Shown one piece after another: positions 1 to 8,087 of a DNA stretch of 64,000 nt. The notes below the pieces were generated by a model. That model was not told the origin of the DNA and searched no databases. It saw nothing but the letters and a program-made list of their open reading frames with translations. Source of the stretch: Bacteroidota bacterium (GTDB lineage Bacteria > Bacteroidota > Bacteroidia > Chitinophagales > Chitinophagaceae); contig JAEWKK010000003.1 of NCBI GenBank assembly GCA_023386045.1, positions 123,970-187,969 of the forward strand, given 5' to 3'. A program made the translations under genes and the position numbers. Each line of letters starts with the position of its first letter. The first letter of the stretch is position 1.

Positions 1-2
1 AA

Positions 3-521
3 TGGCGGAATGGTTTTGCTGAGATCATCAAGCACGCTGCTATAAAAGATGCTGTGATGTTCCGGGAACTGGAATCTCATAATCTTAAGTTTTACCAGAA
101 AAGCAGGAAGGATCTCTCCGATTTAATTAGAAGAAATGCCTTGTTGAAAATGAAAATCGTACAACAGGATGAATTTGAAAATGGCGACAGGAAATTATTA
201 AACTTTGGACATACGATTGGACATGCGCTGGAAAACCAATACGAGCTTTCTCACGGAGAAGCCATTTCAATAGGCATGAGTTATGCTGTGAGTCTTTCTG
301 AAAAATGGATGCAGTTTAAAGAATCAACACGTCTCCGTAACCTTATTGAAAAATATGGTCTGCCAACATCCGCCGAATTCAATAAAGAAAAAGTTCTTGA
401 CCTCATAAAGAAGGACAAGAAAAAAGCAGGAGACTTCATTCATTTTGTTTTATTGGATAAGATTGGCAGGGCTGGGATTAAGAAGCTTTCCTTTCAACAA
501 ACAGCTGAAATTTTTTCATGA
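3..521 (+). CDS. aroB: 3-dehydroquinate synthase, C-terminal part (start lies before the window)
   Basis: This enzyme converts DAHP to 3-dehydroquinate, the second shikimate-pathway step; it is cytosolic and depends on NAD and a divalent metal. The reading frame is open from base 3 and begins with WRNGFAEIIKHA, a conserved internal AroB stretch, so the N-terminal half is off the left edge. The metal-binding HTIGHALE motif lies at about bases 205-230. About 172 residues are visible. The stop codon overlaps the aroA start as ATGA, so translation is probably coupled. Internal GTG/ATG codons near 54-57 should not be taken as the start, because family similarity continues upstream of them. Confidence 0.95.
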   Translation, partial: WRNGFAEIIKHAAIKDAVMFRELESHNLKFYQKSRKDLSDLIRRNALLKMKIVQQDEFENGDRKLLNFGHTIGHALENQYELSHGEAISIGMSYAVSLSEKWMQFKESTRLRNLIEKYGLPTSAEFNKEKVLDLIKKDKKKAGDFIHFVLLDKIGRAGIKKLSFQQTAEIFS

Positions 522-1801
522 AAGCCATTATTCACCCTTCAACTCTGAATGGTAGTCTCGTTGCGCCTGCCTCTAAAAGCGCCATGCAAAGGGCCTGTGC
601 TGCTGCACTGATCAAAGGAGGCATCACTCATATCAAAAACCCGGGAAGTTCAGAGGATGATAAAGCAGCTATTGAAATCATACGCTCATTAGGTGCAACA
701 GTGAATGAAAAAGACGGTGAACTGGTTATCATCAGCCAGGGCATTAATCCCATAAAAAATAATTTTGATTGCGGCGAAAGCGGATTGTCGCTTAGACTTT
801 TTACTCCCATTGCTTCTGTATCTGAAAAAGAAATTTTAATTACAGGAAAGGGCAGTCTGCTTAAAAGGCCCATTGATTTCTTTGATAAGGTTTTGCCAGA
901 ACTTAATGTTTCATGTGAATCGAATCATGGATTGCTTCCAATAAAAATTCAGGGTCCGGTCCGGCCAGGCAATATTGAAATTGATGGGAGTCTTTCTTCA
1001 CAATTCCTGACTGGGTTGTTATTTTCCTATGCAGCTGCCGGAGCCAGTGATGTAACCATTACGGTTCATGGACTTAACAGTAAGCCATACATAGATCTGA
1101 GTTTGCAGGTCATGGCTGATTTTGGATTAAAGGTTCCGATCAACAAAGATTACAGGGAGTTTTATTTCCCCATTTTATCAGTTGCAAGTTTTGAGAATCA
1201 GGATCTTCAATATTCTGTAGAAGCTGACTGGAGCAGCGCATCTTTTTTGCTTGTTGCGGCTACCATTGCTGGGGATCTTACATTGAAAGGCCTTGATGTA
1301 TTTTCAAAACAGGCCGATAAAAAGATCCTTGAGGCATTGAGCCAGTCACGTGCACACATCAGCATAGAAACAGAGCAGGTACAGGTAAAGAAAAACAGAC
1401 TCATTCCATTTCATTTTGATGCTACCGATTGTCCGGACCTTTTTCCTCCTCTGGTAGCACTGGCCTGTTATTGTGATGGCTCTTCAGTGATCGAAGGCGT
1501 ACACAGGCTGCTGCATAAAGAAAGCAACCGTGCGGTTTCCCTACAGGAAGAATTTGGAAAGATGGGCATTGAGATCAGGATACAGGATGACCTGATGATC
1601 ATTAAAGGAGGAAAGGTAAATGGCACCCAGGTTCGAGCGCATCACGACCATCGTATCGCTATGGCCTGTGCAGTTGCGGCCCTTGGTGCAGAGGATGTAG
1701 TGAACATTGAGGAAGCAGAGTCGGTAAACAAATCCTATCCACAATTCTGGACAGACCTTGAAAAGATTGGTGTTAACTTATCTTTAGTGAATAATCCATG
1801 A
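518..1801 (+). CDS. aroA: 3-phosphoshikimate 1-carboxyvinyltransferase (EPSP synthase)
   Basis: It transfers the enolpyruvyl group of PEP to shikimate-3-phosphate, the sixth shikimate-pathway step. The 427-residue length is normal. Visible family features are the N-terminal ASKS substrate loop (K20), GSLSSQFLTGLL near residues 157-168, the DCPDLFPPL segment (304-312) that carries the catalytic Asp, and HDHRIAMA at 376-383. The start overlaps the aroB stop by four bases and the stop is one base from aroC, so the three genes form one operon. Shikimate kinase is encoded separately at about 24 kb. Confidence 0.97.
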   Translation: MKAIIHPSTLNGSLVAPASKSAMQRACAAALIKGGITHIKNPGSSEDDKAAIEIIRSLGATVNEKDGELVIISQGINPIKNNFDCGESGLSLRLFTPIASVSEKEILITGKGSLLKRPIDFFDKVLPELNVSCESNHGLLPIKIQGPVRPGNIEIDGSLSSQFLTGLLFSYAAAGASDVTITVHGLNSKPYIDLSLQVMADFGLKVPINKDYREFYFPILSVASFENQDLQYSVEADWSSASFLLVAATIAGDLTLKGLDVFSKQADKKILEALSQSRAHISIETEQVQVKKNRLIPFHFDATDCPDLFPPLVALACYCDGSSVIEGVHRLLHKESNRAVSLQEEFGKMGIEIRIQDDLMIIKGGKVNGTQVRAHHDHRIAMACAVAALGAEDVVNIEEAESVNKSYPQFWTDLEKIGVNLSLVNNP

Positions 1802-1802
1802 T

Positions 1803-2804
1803 ATGAATTCATTTGGAAGAATTTTCAGGTTGAGCATTTTTGGCGAGTCTCATGGACCTTCGGTAGGTGTAGTCGTTGATGGATGTCCCGCAGGACTTGA
1901 GCTTGATCAGAATGATTTTACTAATGACCTACAGAGAAGACAGGGAGGAATACAAAAAGGGACTACACCAAGAAAGGAAAGCGACTTGCCAAAATTTCTT
2001 TCCGGGATTTTTAATGGCAAAACAACTGGCGCACCAATTACCATAGCTTTTGAAAATTCCAGTGTGCGATCATCAGATTATGATCAAATAAAAAATATTC
2101 CAAGGCCCGGACATGCAGATAAAGTGGCAGAACAAAAATTCGCAGGATATGCTGATTACAGGGGAGGCGGTCATTTCAGTGGCAGATTAACTGTTGGCCT
2201 GGTTGCCGCAGGTGTGATTGCCAAAAAAATAATTTCAGCTTTTACTATCGAAGCAAAGGTAATTGAAATAGGAGGTGAGAAGGATCTTGAAGCTGGTCTT
2301 CAAAAAGCAATTGATTCTAAAGATTCGATAGGTGCCATTGTTGAATGTCATGTAAAAGGATTGCCGGCAGGGCTGGGCTCACCTTTTTTTGATTCTGTTG
2401 AATCACTGATCAGTCATGCTGTATTTTCAATTCCAGCCATCAAGGGAATCGAATTTGGTGCGGGCTTTAGAGCTGCCAGGATGTTTGGATCAGAACATAA
2501 TGACGCGATCATAGATGGTTCTGGAAAAACTAAAACTAACCATGCTGGTGGTATAATTGGCGGACTCACAACTGGAAATGAACTTTATTTCAAAGTGGTA
2601 GTCAAGCCCACATCTTCAACTCCAAAAGAACAGGAATCCTGGAATAATGAAACAGGCCAGGTGGAAAAATTCTCAGTGAAAGGACGACATGATCTTTGTA
2701 TTGCACTTCGCGTGCCTCCGGTACTTGAAGCAGTAACTGCCATCGTTCTTGCAGACCTGATGTTGCTTGAACAAAAAATACCTCCGGTTCTTAATAAAAG
2801 TTAA
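1803..2804 (+). CDS. aroC: Chorismate synthase
   Basis: It removes phosphate from EPSP to give chorismate, using reduced FMN without net redox change. The N-terminal signature FGESHGPSVGVVVDGCPAG (residues 13-31) is diagnostic. At 333 residues it is slightly short for the family but ends normally. It is the last gene of the aroB-aroA-aroC operon. Its stop codon overlaps by four bases the stop of the convergent dipeptidase gene on the other strand, leaving no room for a terminator between them. Confidence 0.97.
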   Translation: MNSFGRIFRLSIFGESHGPSVGVVVDGCPAGLELDQNDFTNDLQRRQGGIQKGTTPRKESDLPKFLSGIFNGKTTGAPITIAFENSSVRSSDYDQIKNIPRPGHADKVAEQKFAGYADYRGGGHFSGRLTVGLVAAGVIAKKIISAFTIEAKVIEIGGEKDLEAGLQKAIDSKDSIGAIVECHVKGLPAGLGSPFFDSVESLISHAVFSIPAIKGIEFGAGFRAARMFGSEHNDAIIDGSGKTKTNHAGGIIGGLTTGNELYFKVVVKPTSSTPKEQESWNNETGQVEKFSVKGRHDLCIALRVPPVLEAVTAIVLADLMLLEQKIPPVLNKS

Positions 2805-3520
2805 GGACAATGTTTCCTGAGTTTTTGCGGCTCAAGATCCAGTACATCATAGGAACGGTCATTGGGCCAGCTGTAATGCCACCATTCGGTTGAAAGGGCA
2901 TTGAATCCGTGTTTTTCCATGATCTCTTTTAATCTGTTGCGGTTTTGTAATACCTGTGATGAAAGTTCCCTGAATGCATGATGGGCAGTATCTGAAAAAT
3001 TATCAAAACCGGTACCCATATTCAGTTCTTTGCCTGTTGAAATTTCAATCAGTGTCAGATCAACTGCAAGCCCCCTGTTATGTCCCGAGCCCCTGGAAGG
3101 ATTGGCTACATAACGTTCATCCTTTATCAGTTCCCACATTCTTTTAGTTACCAGGTATGGCCTGTAGCCGTCGAAAATTTTCAATCCCAATCCTTCCTGC
3201 AACAATTCCATCTGGATATTTTTCAAAGCCAGGGCGGGTAGTGTTCTTAAAAAAACCAGGTCACTGCTTTTGTAAAGCTTCTTACCGGTAAAATTATTTG
3301 TGGTTGCATATTTCAGATCGTAGGATATGGTGGAATCCAGGAATTTTAATTCGACCATCCGTTTCAGGCTATCCGTTTTCACCTGGCTACAGTATTCTTT
3401 CTGTTTTTTAACAATTTTCAATGGCTGTGCAAAAGCTGAAGTGCAAAAAGGAAGCAGCAGAAATGAGATTACTCTGCAATAAATTTTTATATTGTCATTG
3501 ATTTTACAGCCAGCTATCAT
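2801..3520 (-). CDS. D-alanyl-D-alanine dipeptidase, VanX/DdpX family, exported
   Basis: Peptidase M15D-type zinc enzyme that should split D-Ala-D-Ala, probably in cell-wall turnover. The zinc-site motifs are seen as SGHNRGLAVDL (SxHxxGxAxD type) and EWWHYSWPND near the C-terminus. The ATG at 3520 gives a hydrophobic leader ending CTSAFAQ, a plausible signal peptide. An earlier in-frame start at 3556 would overlap the divergent transpeptidase gene, so 3520 is preferred, though this is not certain. Real vancomycin resistance is unlikely in a Gram-negative-type organism with no vanH or vanA beside it; recycling of D-Ala-D-Ala is the safer reading. Confidence 0.88.
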   Translation of the reverse strand: MIAGCKINDNIKIYCRVISFLLLPFCTSAFAQPLKIVKKQKEYCSQVKTDSLKRMVELKFLDSTISYDLKYATTNNFTGKKLYKSSDLVFLRTLPALALKNIQMELLQEGLGLKIFDGYRPYLVTKRMWELIKDERYVANPSRGSGHNRGLAVDLTLIEISTGKELNMGTGFDNFSDTAHHAFRELSSQVLQNRNRLKEIMEKHGFNALSTEWWHYSWPNDRSYDVLDLEPQKLRKHCP

Positions 3521-3549
3521 TCTATGAAACCCATTAAAATCTTTTAAAC

Positions 3550-5229
3550 TTGTCATTCATTTCCAAATTAATCCTTTTCATTTCAACCTTTTCCTTTTTT
3601 CTTGTCAGTTGTTCTGATGAACCATCTGTAGATCTAACCCATAAAGAAATAGTAGAAACGCCTGCGGAGATCAATACCAGGGCGGAAGATATCATTAAGG
3701 GAACACTTGAAAATATACTTTCCAACAGCAAAGATCTACCCGATTCATTTCATTTTAGAAATGCGGGGGTGATGGAAACCCTATATGAAGAAAATAATTA
3801 CAGGCCTCTATGGTCATCAAACGGAACCTTTATCCTTTCCGCTGATTCAATTTTGTCCCTGATCGATTCTTCGAAGCTCTATGGTTTGTTTCCTGAAGAT
3901 TATTATCATACAAAACTGAAAATATTAAAAACGCAGTTGCTGACTGATACTTCCAAAGAAAAAAAACTAGATGCAACACAATGGGCCTACGGAGATATGA
4001 TGCTTAGTTCTGCTTTTATCCAGATCATCAGGGATCTTAAAATAGGCCGTTTATTACCGGACAGCATCATTGCAAAAGATTCAACACTTACACCAGATTT
4101 TTTTGGAAAGGAATTTCAAATTATCGGAAAAGTATCCAACGACAGCTTCGCCCGGAGATTTGAACCCATTCATGCAGATTACTGGAAAATACGGGAAGCC
4201 TTAAAATTATTTCTCAGGACAGGAAATTTTGAAGAACACACTTATGTTGCTTCAACAGATTCCCTGGAACTCAGAAACCTGCTCTATAAGCGCCTTGCTG
4301 AGGAAGATTCCACCATTAATATTTCAGCATCACCAGATTCTGTTCATCTCTCCACTGCAATTAAAAATTACCAGCGCAAAAAAAAGCTAAAGGCAGACGG
4401 CAAAGTTTCCGCTGATTTGATTGCAAGATTGAACAACACCGATAATGAGAAATTTATCCGTGTTGCCATCAACCTTGACCGCTATAAGCAATTGCAGCCA
4501 CTGCCGGAGCAATACATCTGGGTGAACATACCCGGGTTTTATCTTCAATTGAGAGATAAGGATACAGTGCCTATTGTTTCAAAAATTTGTGTGGGCAAGC
4601 CCAATACACAGACTCCATTGATCACGAGTGCCATTTCAGATATGATCACTTATCCCAAATGGACAATACCGGAAAGCATTGTAAAAAAAGAGATACTGCC
4701 AGGCTTGAAAAAAGATGCCGGCTATACCATCAAAAAGGGCTATAGTCTTGTGGATAAGGATGGCAATGAAGTTGATCCTTATTCCATCAACTGGGCAAAG
4801 TATAAGGAGTACATTCCTTATAAAGTGGTTCAGGGTAGTGGTGATGATAATGCCCTGGGTATATTGAAGTTCAATTTTCCAAACAAACATTCGGTGTACC
4901 TGCATGATACCAATCAGCGATATCTGTTTAGTCGTACCAACAGGGCACTGAGTCATGGCTGTGTTAGGGTTCAGTCATGGCTGGAGCTTTCAAAATATAT
5001 ACTGCGAAACGATAGTATGTTTTCCGCAAAAGCAACACCCATTGATTCGCTGGATAACTGGCTGACTACAAAACAGAAAAAGTATATTCCAGTACGTAAG
5101 CCTATTCCATTATTTATCCGCTATTTTACGTGCGATGTTGCAAAAAGCCAGCTGGTTTTTTATGATGATATATATGCCGAGGACAAAAGGTTCCGTGAGA
5201 AAATATTATCCCAAAAAACATTCCTATGA
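3550..5229 (+). CDS. L,D-transpeptidase (YcbB/LdtD type), lipoprotein
   Basis: Peptidoglycan cross-linking enzyme predicted to be anchored in the envelope. The N-terminus is a lipoprotein signal with lipobox LVSC followed by SDEPS. A peptidoglycan-binding region (STAIKNYQRKKKLKADGKVS) lies near residues 270-290. The YkuD catalytic motif SHGCVR is at 468-473 with C471 as nucleophile. At 559 residues it fits the long YcbB group rather than short YkuD proteins. The start is TTG, because an in-frame stop precedes it and there is no ATG; an ATG at 3524 in another frame would join it with one extra T in the run at 3542-3545. Its stop overlaps the next start as ATGA. Confidence 0.9.
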   Translation: MSFISKLILFISTFSFFLVSCSDEPSVDLTHKEIVETPAEINTRAEDIIKGTLENILSNSKDLPDSFHFRNAGVMETLYEENNYRPLWSSNGTFILSADSILSLIDSSKLYGLFPEDYYHTKLKILKTQLLTDTSKEKKLDATQWAYGDMMLSSAFIQIIRDLKIGRLLPDSIIAKDSTLTPDFFGKEFQIIGKVSNDSFARRFEPIHADYWKIREALKLFLRTGNFEEHTYVASTDSLELRNLLYKRLAEEDSTINISASPDSVHLSTAIKNYQRKKKLKADGKVSADLIARLNNTDNEKFIRVAINLDRYKQLQPLPEQYIWVNIPGFYLQLRDKDTVPIVSKICVGKPNTQTPLITSAISDMITYPKWTIPESIVKKEILPGLKKDAGYTIKKGYSLVDKDGNEVDPYSINWAKYKEYIPYKVVQGSGDDNALGILKFNFPNKHSVYLHDTNQRYLFSRTNRALSHGCVRVQSWLELSKYILRNDSMFSAKATPIDSLDNWLTTKQKKYIPVRKPIPLFIRYFTCDVAKSQLVFYDDIYAEDKRFREKILSQKTFL

Positions 5230-5651
5230 AATATTTCCTTTTTTTAGCAGGCATGTTCTTTTTGCAGGAAGTTTATGCACAGGATAAAAAGGAGGAAGAA
5301 AAAACCGACACCGTTGAAAAGGAAGATCCTGTAAAAGTGAAAGCCAAGTCCAGGGTGCTTTTTGGTACCGCCAGTTATTATGCCGAGAAGTTCAATGGAA
5401 GGAAAACTGCTAATGGCGAAATTTACGATAGCAAAAAGATGACTGCGGCCTGTAATACATTGCCACTGGGAACCTGGATCAGGGTGACAAATTTGAGTAA
5501 CAATAGAAGTGTAATTGTAAAGACCAATGACAGGCTACATCCCCGGATGACGAGGATCGTAGACCTGAGCAGGGCAGCAGCGGAGAAGCTGGGATATATT
5601 AAAAAAGGACTGACAAAGGTTAAGGTGGAAGTGCTGGAAAAGAAGGGCTGA
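5226..5651 (+). CDS. Septal ring lytic transglycosylase-like protein, RlpA/DPBB family
   Basis: Small exported protein of 141 residues with a signal peptide ending EVYAQ, a charged Lys/Glu linker, and a double-psi beta-barrel domain (GTASYYAEKFNGRKTANG through NDRLHPRMTRIVDLSRAAA). Family members cleave or bind denuded peptidoglycan glycan strands. There is no SPOR domain, so this is a minimal RlpA. The four-base overlap with the upstream L,D-transpeptidase implies co-translation and a shared cell-wall role. Confidence 0.88.
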   Translation: MKYFLFLAGMFFLQEVYAQDKKEEEKTDTVEKEDPVKVKAKSRVLFGTASYYAEKFNGRKTANGEIYDSKKMTAACNTLPLGTWIRVTNLSNNRSVIVKTNDRLHPRMTRIVDLSRAAAEKLGYIKKGLTKVKVEVLEKKG

Positions 5652-5677
5652 GGGGCAGTTTCAGGGCGAATAAATAA

Positions 5678-5710
5678 TTTGAGATTTTCGATTCATTGCG
5701 TTTATTTTTG
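5678..5710 (+). promoter_or_regulatory. Bacteroidota-type promoter (TTTG / N21 / TATTTTTG)
   Basis: TTTG at 5678-5681 and TATTTTTG at 5703-5710 match the -33 and -7 elements of the primary Bacteroidota sigma factor (TTTG, TAnnTTTG) with a 21-base spacer. The ATG of the beta-barrel gene follows at 5735, so this probably drives that gene separately from the upstream cell-wall genes. Confidence 0.65.
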
Positions 5711-5734
5711 TTTAGCATAACCAAACTACTATTT

Positions 5735-6325
5735 ATGAAGAAAGTACTGGCTTCATTGTTTGCTATTTGTCTTTTTTCTCAATTCACATTTGCTCAAAAT
5801 AAAAACATTCGCCCTCAGGCTATCGGCGTCAGTTTTATCCTGAATGATTTCAACACGGCATCCCGTATCAGGACCGGTTCTGTTGAGCAGGTGATCAGGG
5901 AAAAATCCTGGGCAAAATTCAAGGAAATGTCTCCCGGCCTGGCAGTAACCTATTTCAAAGGTCTTCATCCAAATATTGATTTTGCCGGAACCTTAGGAGC
6001 TTCCTTTGTTAACTATCCTGTTCCTAACAAACCTGCTTCTTCAGGAGAAAACCTTTTGCTGGAAGCAGATGCCTCGCTCAACCTGAAAATGTTCCCCGAC
6101 AATTATTGGGTAAGTCCCTACTTAATTGCAGGTATAGGTGCCAGCAAGTACAAGGGATATTATGGAGCTATCATTCCACTTGGTGCCGGTTTGAAAGTGA
6201 ATTTTTTTGATGAATTTTCCTTGTTTACAACAGCCCAGTACAGAGTTGGAGTAACCAAAGAAACTACCAATTATCACTTCCTTTATAGTTTTGGTGTTGC
6301 CGGCATTCTCAATGCGGGTAAATAA
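5735..6325 (+). CDS. Small outer-membrane beta-barrel protein, exported
   Basis: A 196-residue protein with a signal peptide (MKKVLASLFAIC...FTFAQ), followed by alternating hydrophobic strands and many aromatic residues, ending in a Gly-rich barrel-like tail (FSLFTTAQYRVGVTK...YSFGVAGIL). This resembles eight-stranded OmpA/OmpX-type barrels, but no specific family could be named. The ATG at 5735 is chosen because it begins the signal peptide and lies just downstream of a consensus promoter; an upstream TTG is not needed. Function is unknown. Confidence 0.75.
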   Translation: MKKVLASLFAICLFSQFTFAQNKNIRPQAIGVSFILNDFNTASRIRTGSVEQVIREKSWAKFKEMSPGLAVTYFKGLHPNIDFAGTLGASFVNYPVPNKPASSGENLLLEADASLNLKMFPDNYWVSPYLIAGIGASKYKGYYGAIIPLGAGLKVNFFDEFSLFTTAQYRVGVTKETTNYHFLYSFGVAGILNAGK

Positions 6326-6346
6326 CTAAAACTAAACCTCATAAAA

Positions 6347-6370
6347 AAAGCCCCGCATTTGTGGGGCTTT
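6347..6370. terminator. Bidirectional intrinsic terminator
   Basis: AAAGCCCC (6347-6354) pairs with GGGGCTTT (6363-6370) around a short loop, with A and T runs on either side. It sits between two convergent genes and can serve both. Confidence 0.85.
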
Positions 6371-6390
6371 AATTTTAAAAGTTCTTCTGG

Positions 6391-7278
6391 CTATTTAAAC
6401 TGACTGCTTACTACGAGCTCCTTGCTACCAGCAGCATAAGAATAAAAACCTTCTCCTGTTTTAACTCCTAGCTTCTTTGCAGTTACCATATTGGTCAACA
6501 GGGGACAGGGTGCATATTTGGGATTTCCAAATCCATCGTGCAATACTTTCAGAATGCTATGGCAAACATCGAGTCCTATGAAATCAGCTAATTGTAGTGG
6601 ACCCATGGGATGTGCCATGCCCAGCTTCATTACGGTATCTATTTCTTCAACTCCGGCCACGCCTTCATACAAACTGTAAATGGCTTCATTGATCATGGGC
6701 ATCAGTATGCGGTTGGCAATAAAACCGGGATAGTCATTAACTACACAGGGTATCTTCCCTAGCTTCCTGCTCAATTCAACTATCGTTGTTGTTACTTCCT
6801 GGCTTGTACCATATCCATTTATGATCTCTACCAGTTTCATTACCGGTACAGGATTCATGAAGTGCATACCAATGACCTGTCCGGGTCTTGTTGTAACGGA
6901 AGCTATTTTTGTGATGGAAATGGAAGATGTGTTGGAAGCCAGGATGCAGCCCGCTGGTGAATATTCATCCAGCTGCCTGAATATGTTTAGTTTCAATTCA
7001 ATGTTTTCTGTGGCTGCTTCAACAACCAGGTCAGCATCCTTTACTGCAGCAGCAAGAGAAGTGTTGGTAGTGATATGATGCAGTGCTTTTTCCTTAACAT
7101 CTGCGGAGATGGTGCCCTTCTGTACCTGCCTGTCGAAATTTTTTGTTATGGTTGCCAGTGCCTTATTCAACTGGTCCTGCGAAACATCGATCAGTGAAAC
7201 ATTAAAACCATTCTGTGCGAATACATGTGCAATTCCATTACCCATTGTGCCTGCACCAATAACACAAACTTTTTTCAT
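6391..7278 (-). CDS. 3-hydroxyacyl-CoA (3-hydroxybutyryl-CoA) dehydrogenase
   Basis: NAD-dependent oxidation of (S)-3-hydroxybutyryl-CoA to acetoacetyl-CoA. The Rossmann motif GAGTMGNGIA is at residues 8-17, the SNTSS substrate region at about 115-119, and the catalytic His is H139 in GMHFMNPVPVMKLVE. The 295-residue stand-alone form fits Hbd/PaaH rather than the FadB multifunctional enzyme. A minus-strand -7 box lies 23 bases upstream of the start. Together with glutaryl-CoA dehydrogenase at 22.6 kb it could finish lysine or tryptophan breakdown. Confidence 0.93.
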   Translation of the reverse strand: MKKVCVIGAGTMGNGIAHVFAQNGFNVSLIDVSQDQLNKALATITKNFDRQVQKGTISADVKEKALHHITTNTSLAAAVKDADLVVEAATENIELKLNIFRQLDEYSPAGCILASNTSSISITKIASVTTRPGQVIGMHFMNPVPVMKLVEIINGYGTSQEVTTTIVELSRKLGKIPCVVNDYPGFIANRILMPMINEAIYSLYEGVAGVEEIDTVMKLGMAHPMGPLQLADFIGLDVCHSILKVLHDGFGNPKYAPCPLLTNMVTAKKLGVKTGEGFYSYAAGSKELVVSSQFK

Positions 7279-7301
7279 ATAGCTCTCGTTTGATAATGGC
7301 G

Positions 7302-7309
7302 CAAACGTA
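7302..7309 (-). promoter_or_regulatory. -7 promoter box (TACGTTTG) for the 3-hydroxyacyl-CoA dehydrogenase gene
   Basis: Exact match to TAnnTTTG on the minus strand, 23 bases before the start codon. No clear -33 TTTG is seen at the usual distance. Confidence 0.5.
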
Positions 7310-7358
7310 AAGAAACTTTCTTGTTTTTAGGATGAGCACTGCCTGAACAAAGGGCGGA

Positions 7359-8000
7359 TCATTTTTTTCTTTTATAATCACCGCGCTTCCATGCCTGGAT
7401 AAATTCAGCCCAGGCTGCGGGATTAAAAATATTCATGGGAGGAACCTGACCAGCATAGGATGCTTTTTGTGCAATGTTACGCATCTGCAGGCTAACGGCT
7501 TCACCACCATCAGCGGCTGTGCCCTGCATCAGCGCCCTTCTTTTAGCAGCATCATTATTCTGCCTGGCAATTTCAATATCATCATCTGGTACTTTGGTAT
7601 TGGCAAAATCCCTGAGAAATTGTTCGGGAGAAGGTCTGGGCTTGATGATGGTTGCCGGCAGGTAAACCGTGTCTTCAACCAGCAGTTGTACCATGCTATA
7701 CTGGTTGCCTTCAATATCTCGTGGAACCGGGACTGATTTGGGTTTATAACTTACGTGGGAGAATTCAATCACATCACCTTTAAGAGCTACAATGGAAAAC
7801 ACGCCCTGTCCATTGGTGATGGTGCCGCGGTTGGAGCCTTTGATGGTTACGCTCACTGCCGGAATTCCTACCAGGCTGTCAGCTGTCATTACAATACCAT
7901 ACAACTGCACAACAGAATCTTTTACCGTCTCAAACTGTGCCTGCGCTCTATTGCTGAATAATAAACTTAAAAGCAGTACGATTGGTAAAATTTTCTTCAT
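7359..8000 (-). CDS. Exported CarboxypepD_reg-like domain protein
   Basis: About 213 residues with a signal peptide ending NRAQAQ. Residues ~30-110 form a CarboxypepD_reg-like beta-sandwich (LYGIVMTADSLVGIPAVSV...GVFSI), the domain often found at the N-terminus of TonB-dependent receptors but here alone. The C-terminal half is charged and helical with no recognised domain. The start at 8000 (MKKILPIV) is preferred over 8009 because it gives a compact signal peptide. Function is unknown; an envelope or surface role is inferred. Confidence 0.75.
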   Translation of the reverse strand: MKKILPIVLLLSLLFSNRAQAQFETVKDSVVQLYGIVMTADSLVGIPAVSVTIKGSNRGTITNGQGVFSIVALKGDVIEFSHVSYKPKSVPVPRDIEGNQYSMVQLLVEDTVYLPATIIKPRPSPEQFLRDFANTKVPDDDIEIARQNNDAAKRRALMQGTAADGGEAVSLQMRNIAQKASYAGQVPPMNIFNPAAWAEFIQAWKRGDYKRKK

Positions 8001-8057
8001 TGCTTTCAAAAATAAAAGACATTTTGAATACAGTAACCGGGCTTAAAACTTTGGGGT

Positions 8058-8065
8058 TAACTTTG
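8058..8065 (+). promoter_or_regulatory. -7 promoter box (TAACTTTG) for mrp
   Basis: Exact TAnnTTTG match 22 bases before the ATG at 8088. A TTTG at 8023-8026 is too far away (31 bases) to be a normal -33 element. Confidence 0.5.
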
Positions 8066-8087
8066 CCACTTCATTAACAAATGCAAT

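Noticed and set aside
2801..3520. Vancomycin-resistance gene vanX.
   Set aside because: Only the dipeptidase is present, without vanH, vanA or vanRS, in an organism with an outer membrane.
3..3556. Many shorter open frames antisense to recognised genes across the window.
   Set aside because: They overlap genes with clear family motifs and have no domains, promoters or coherent composition of their own.
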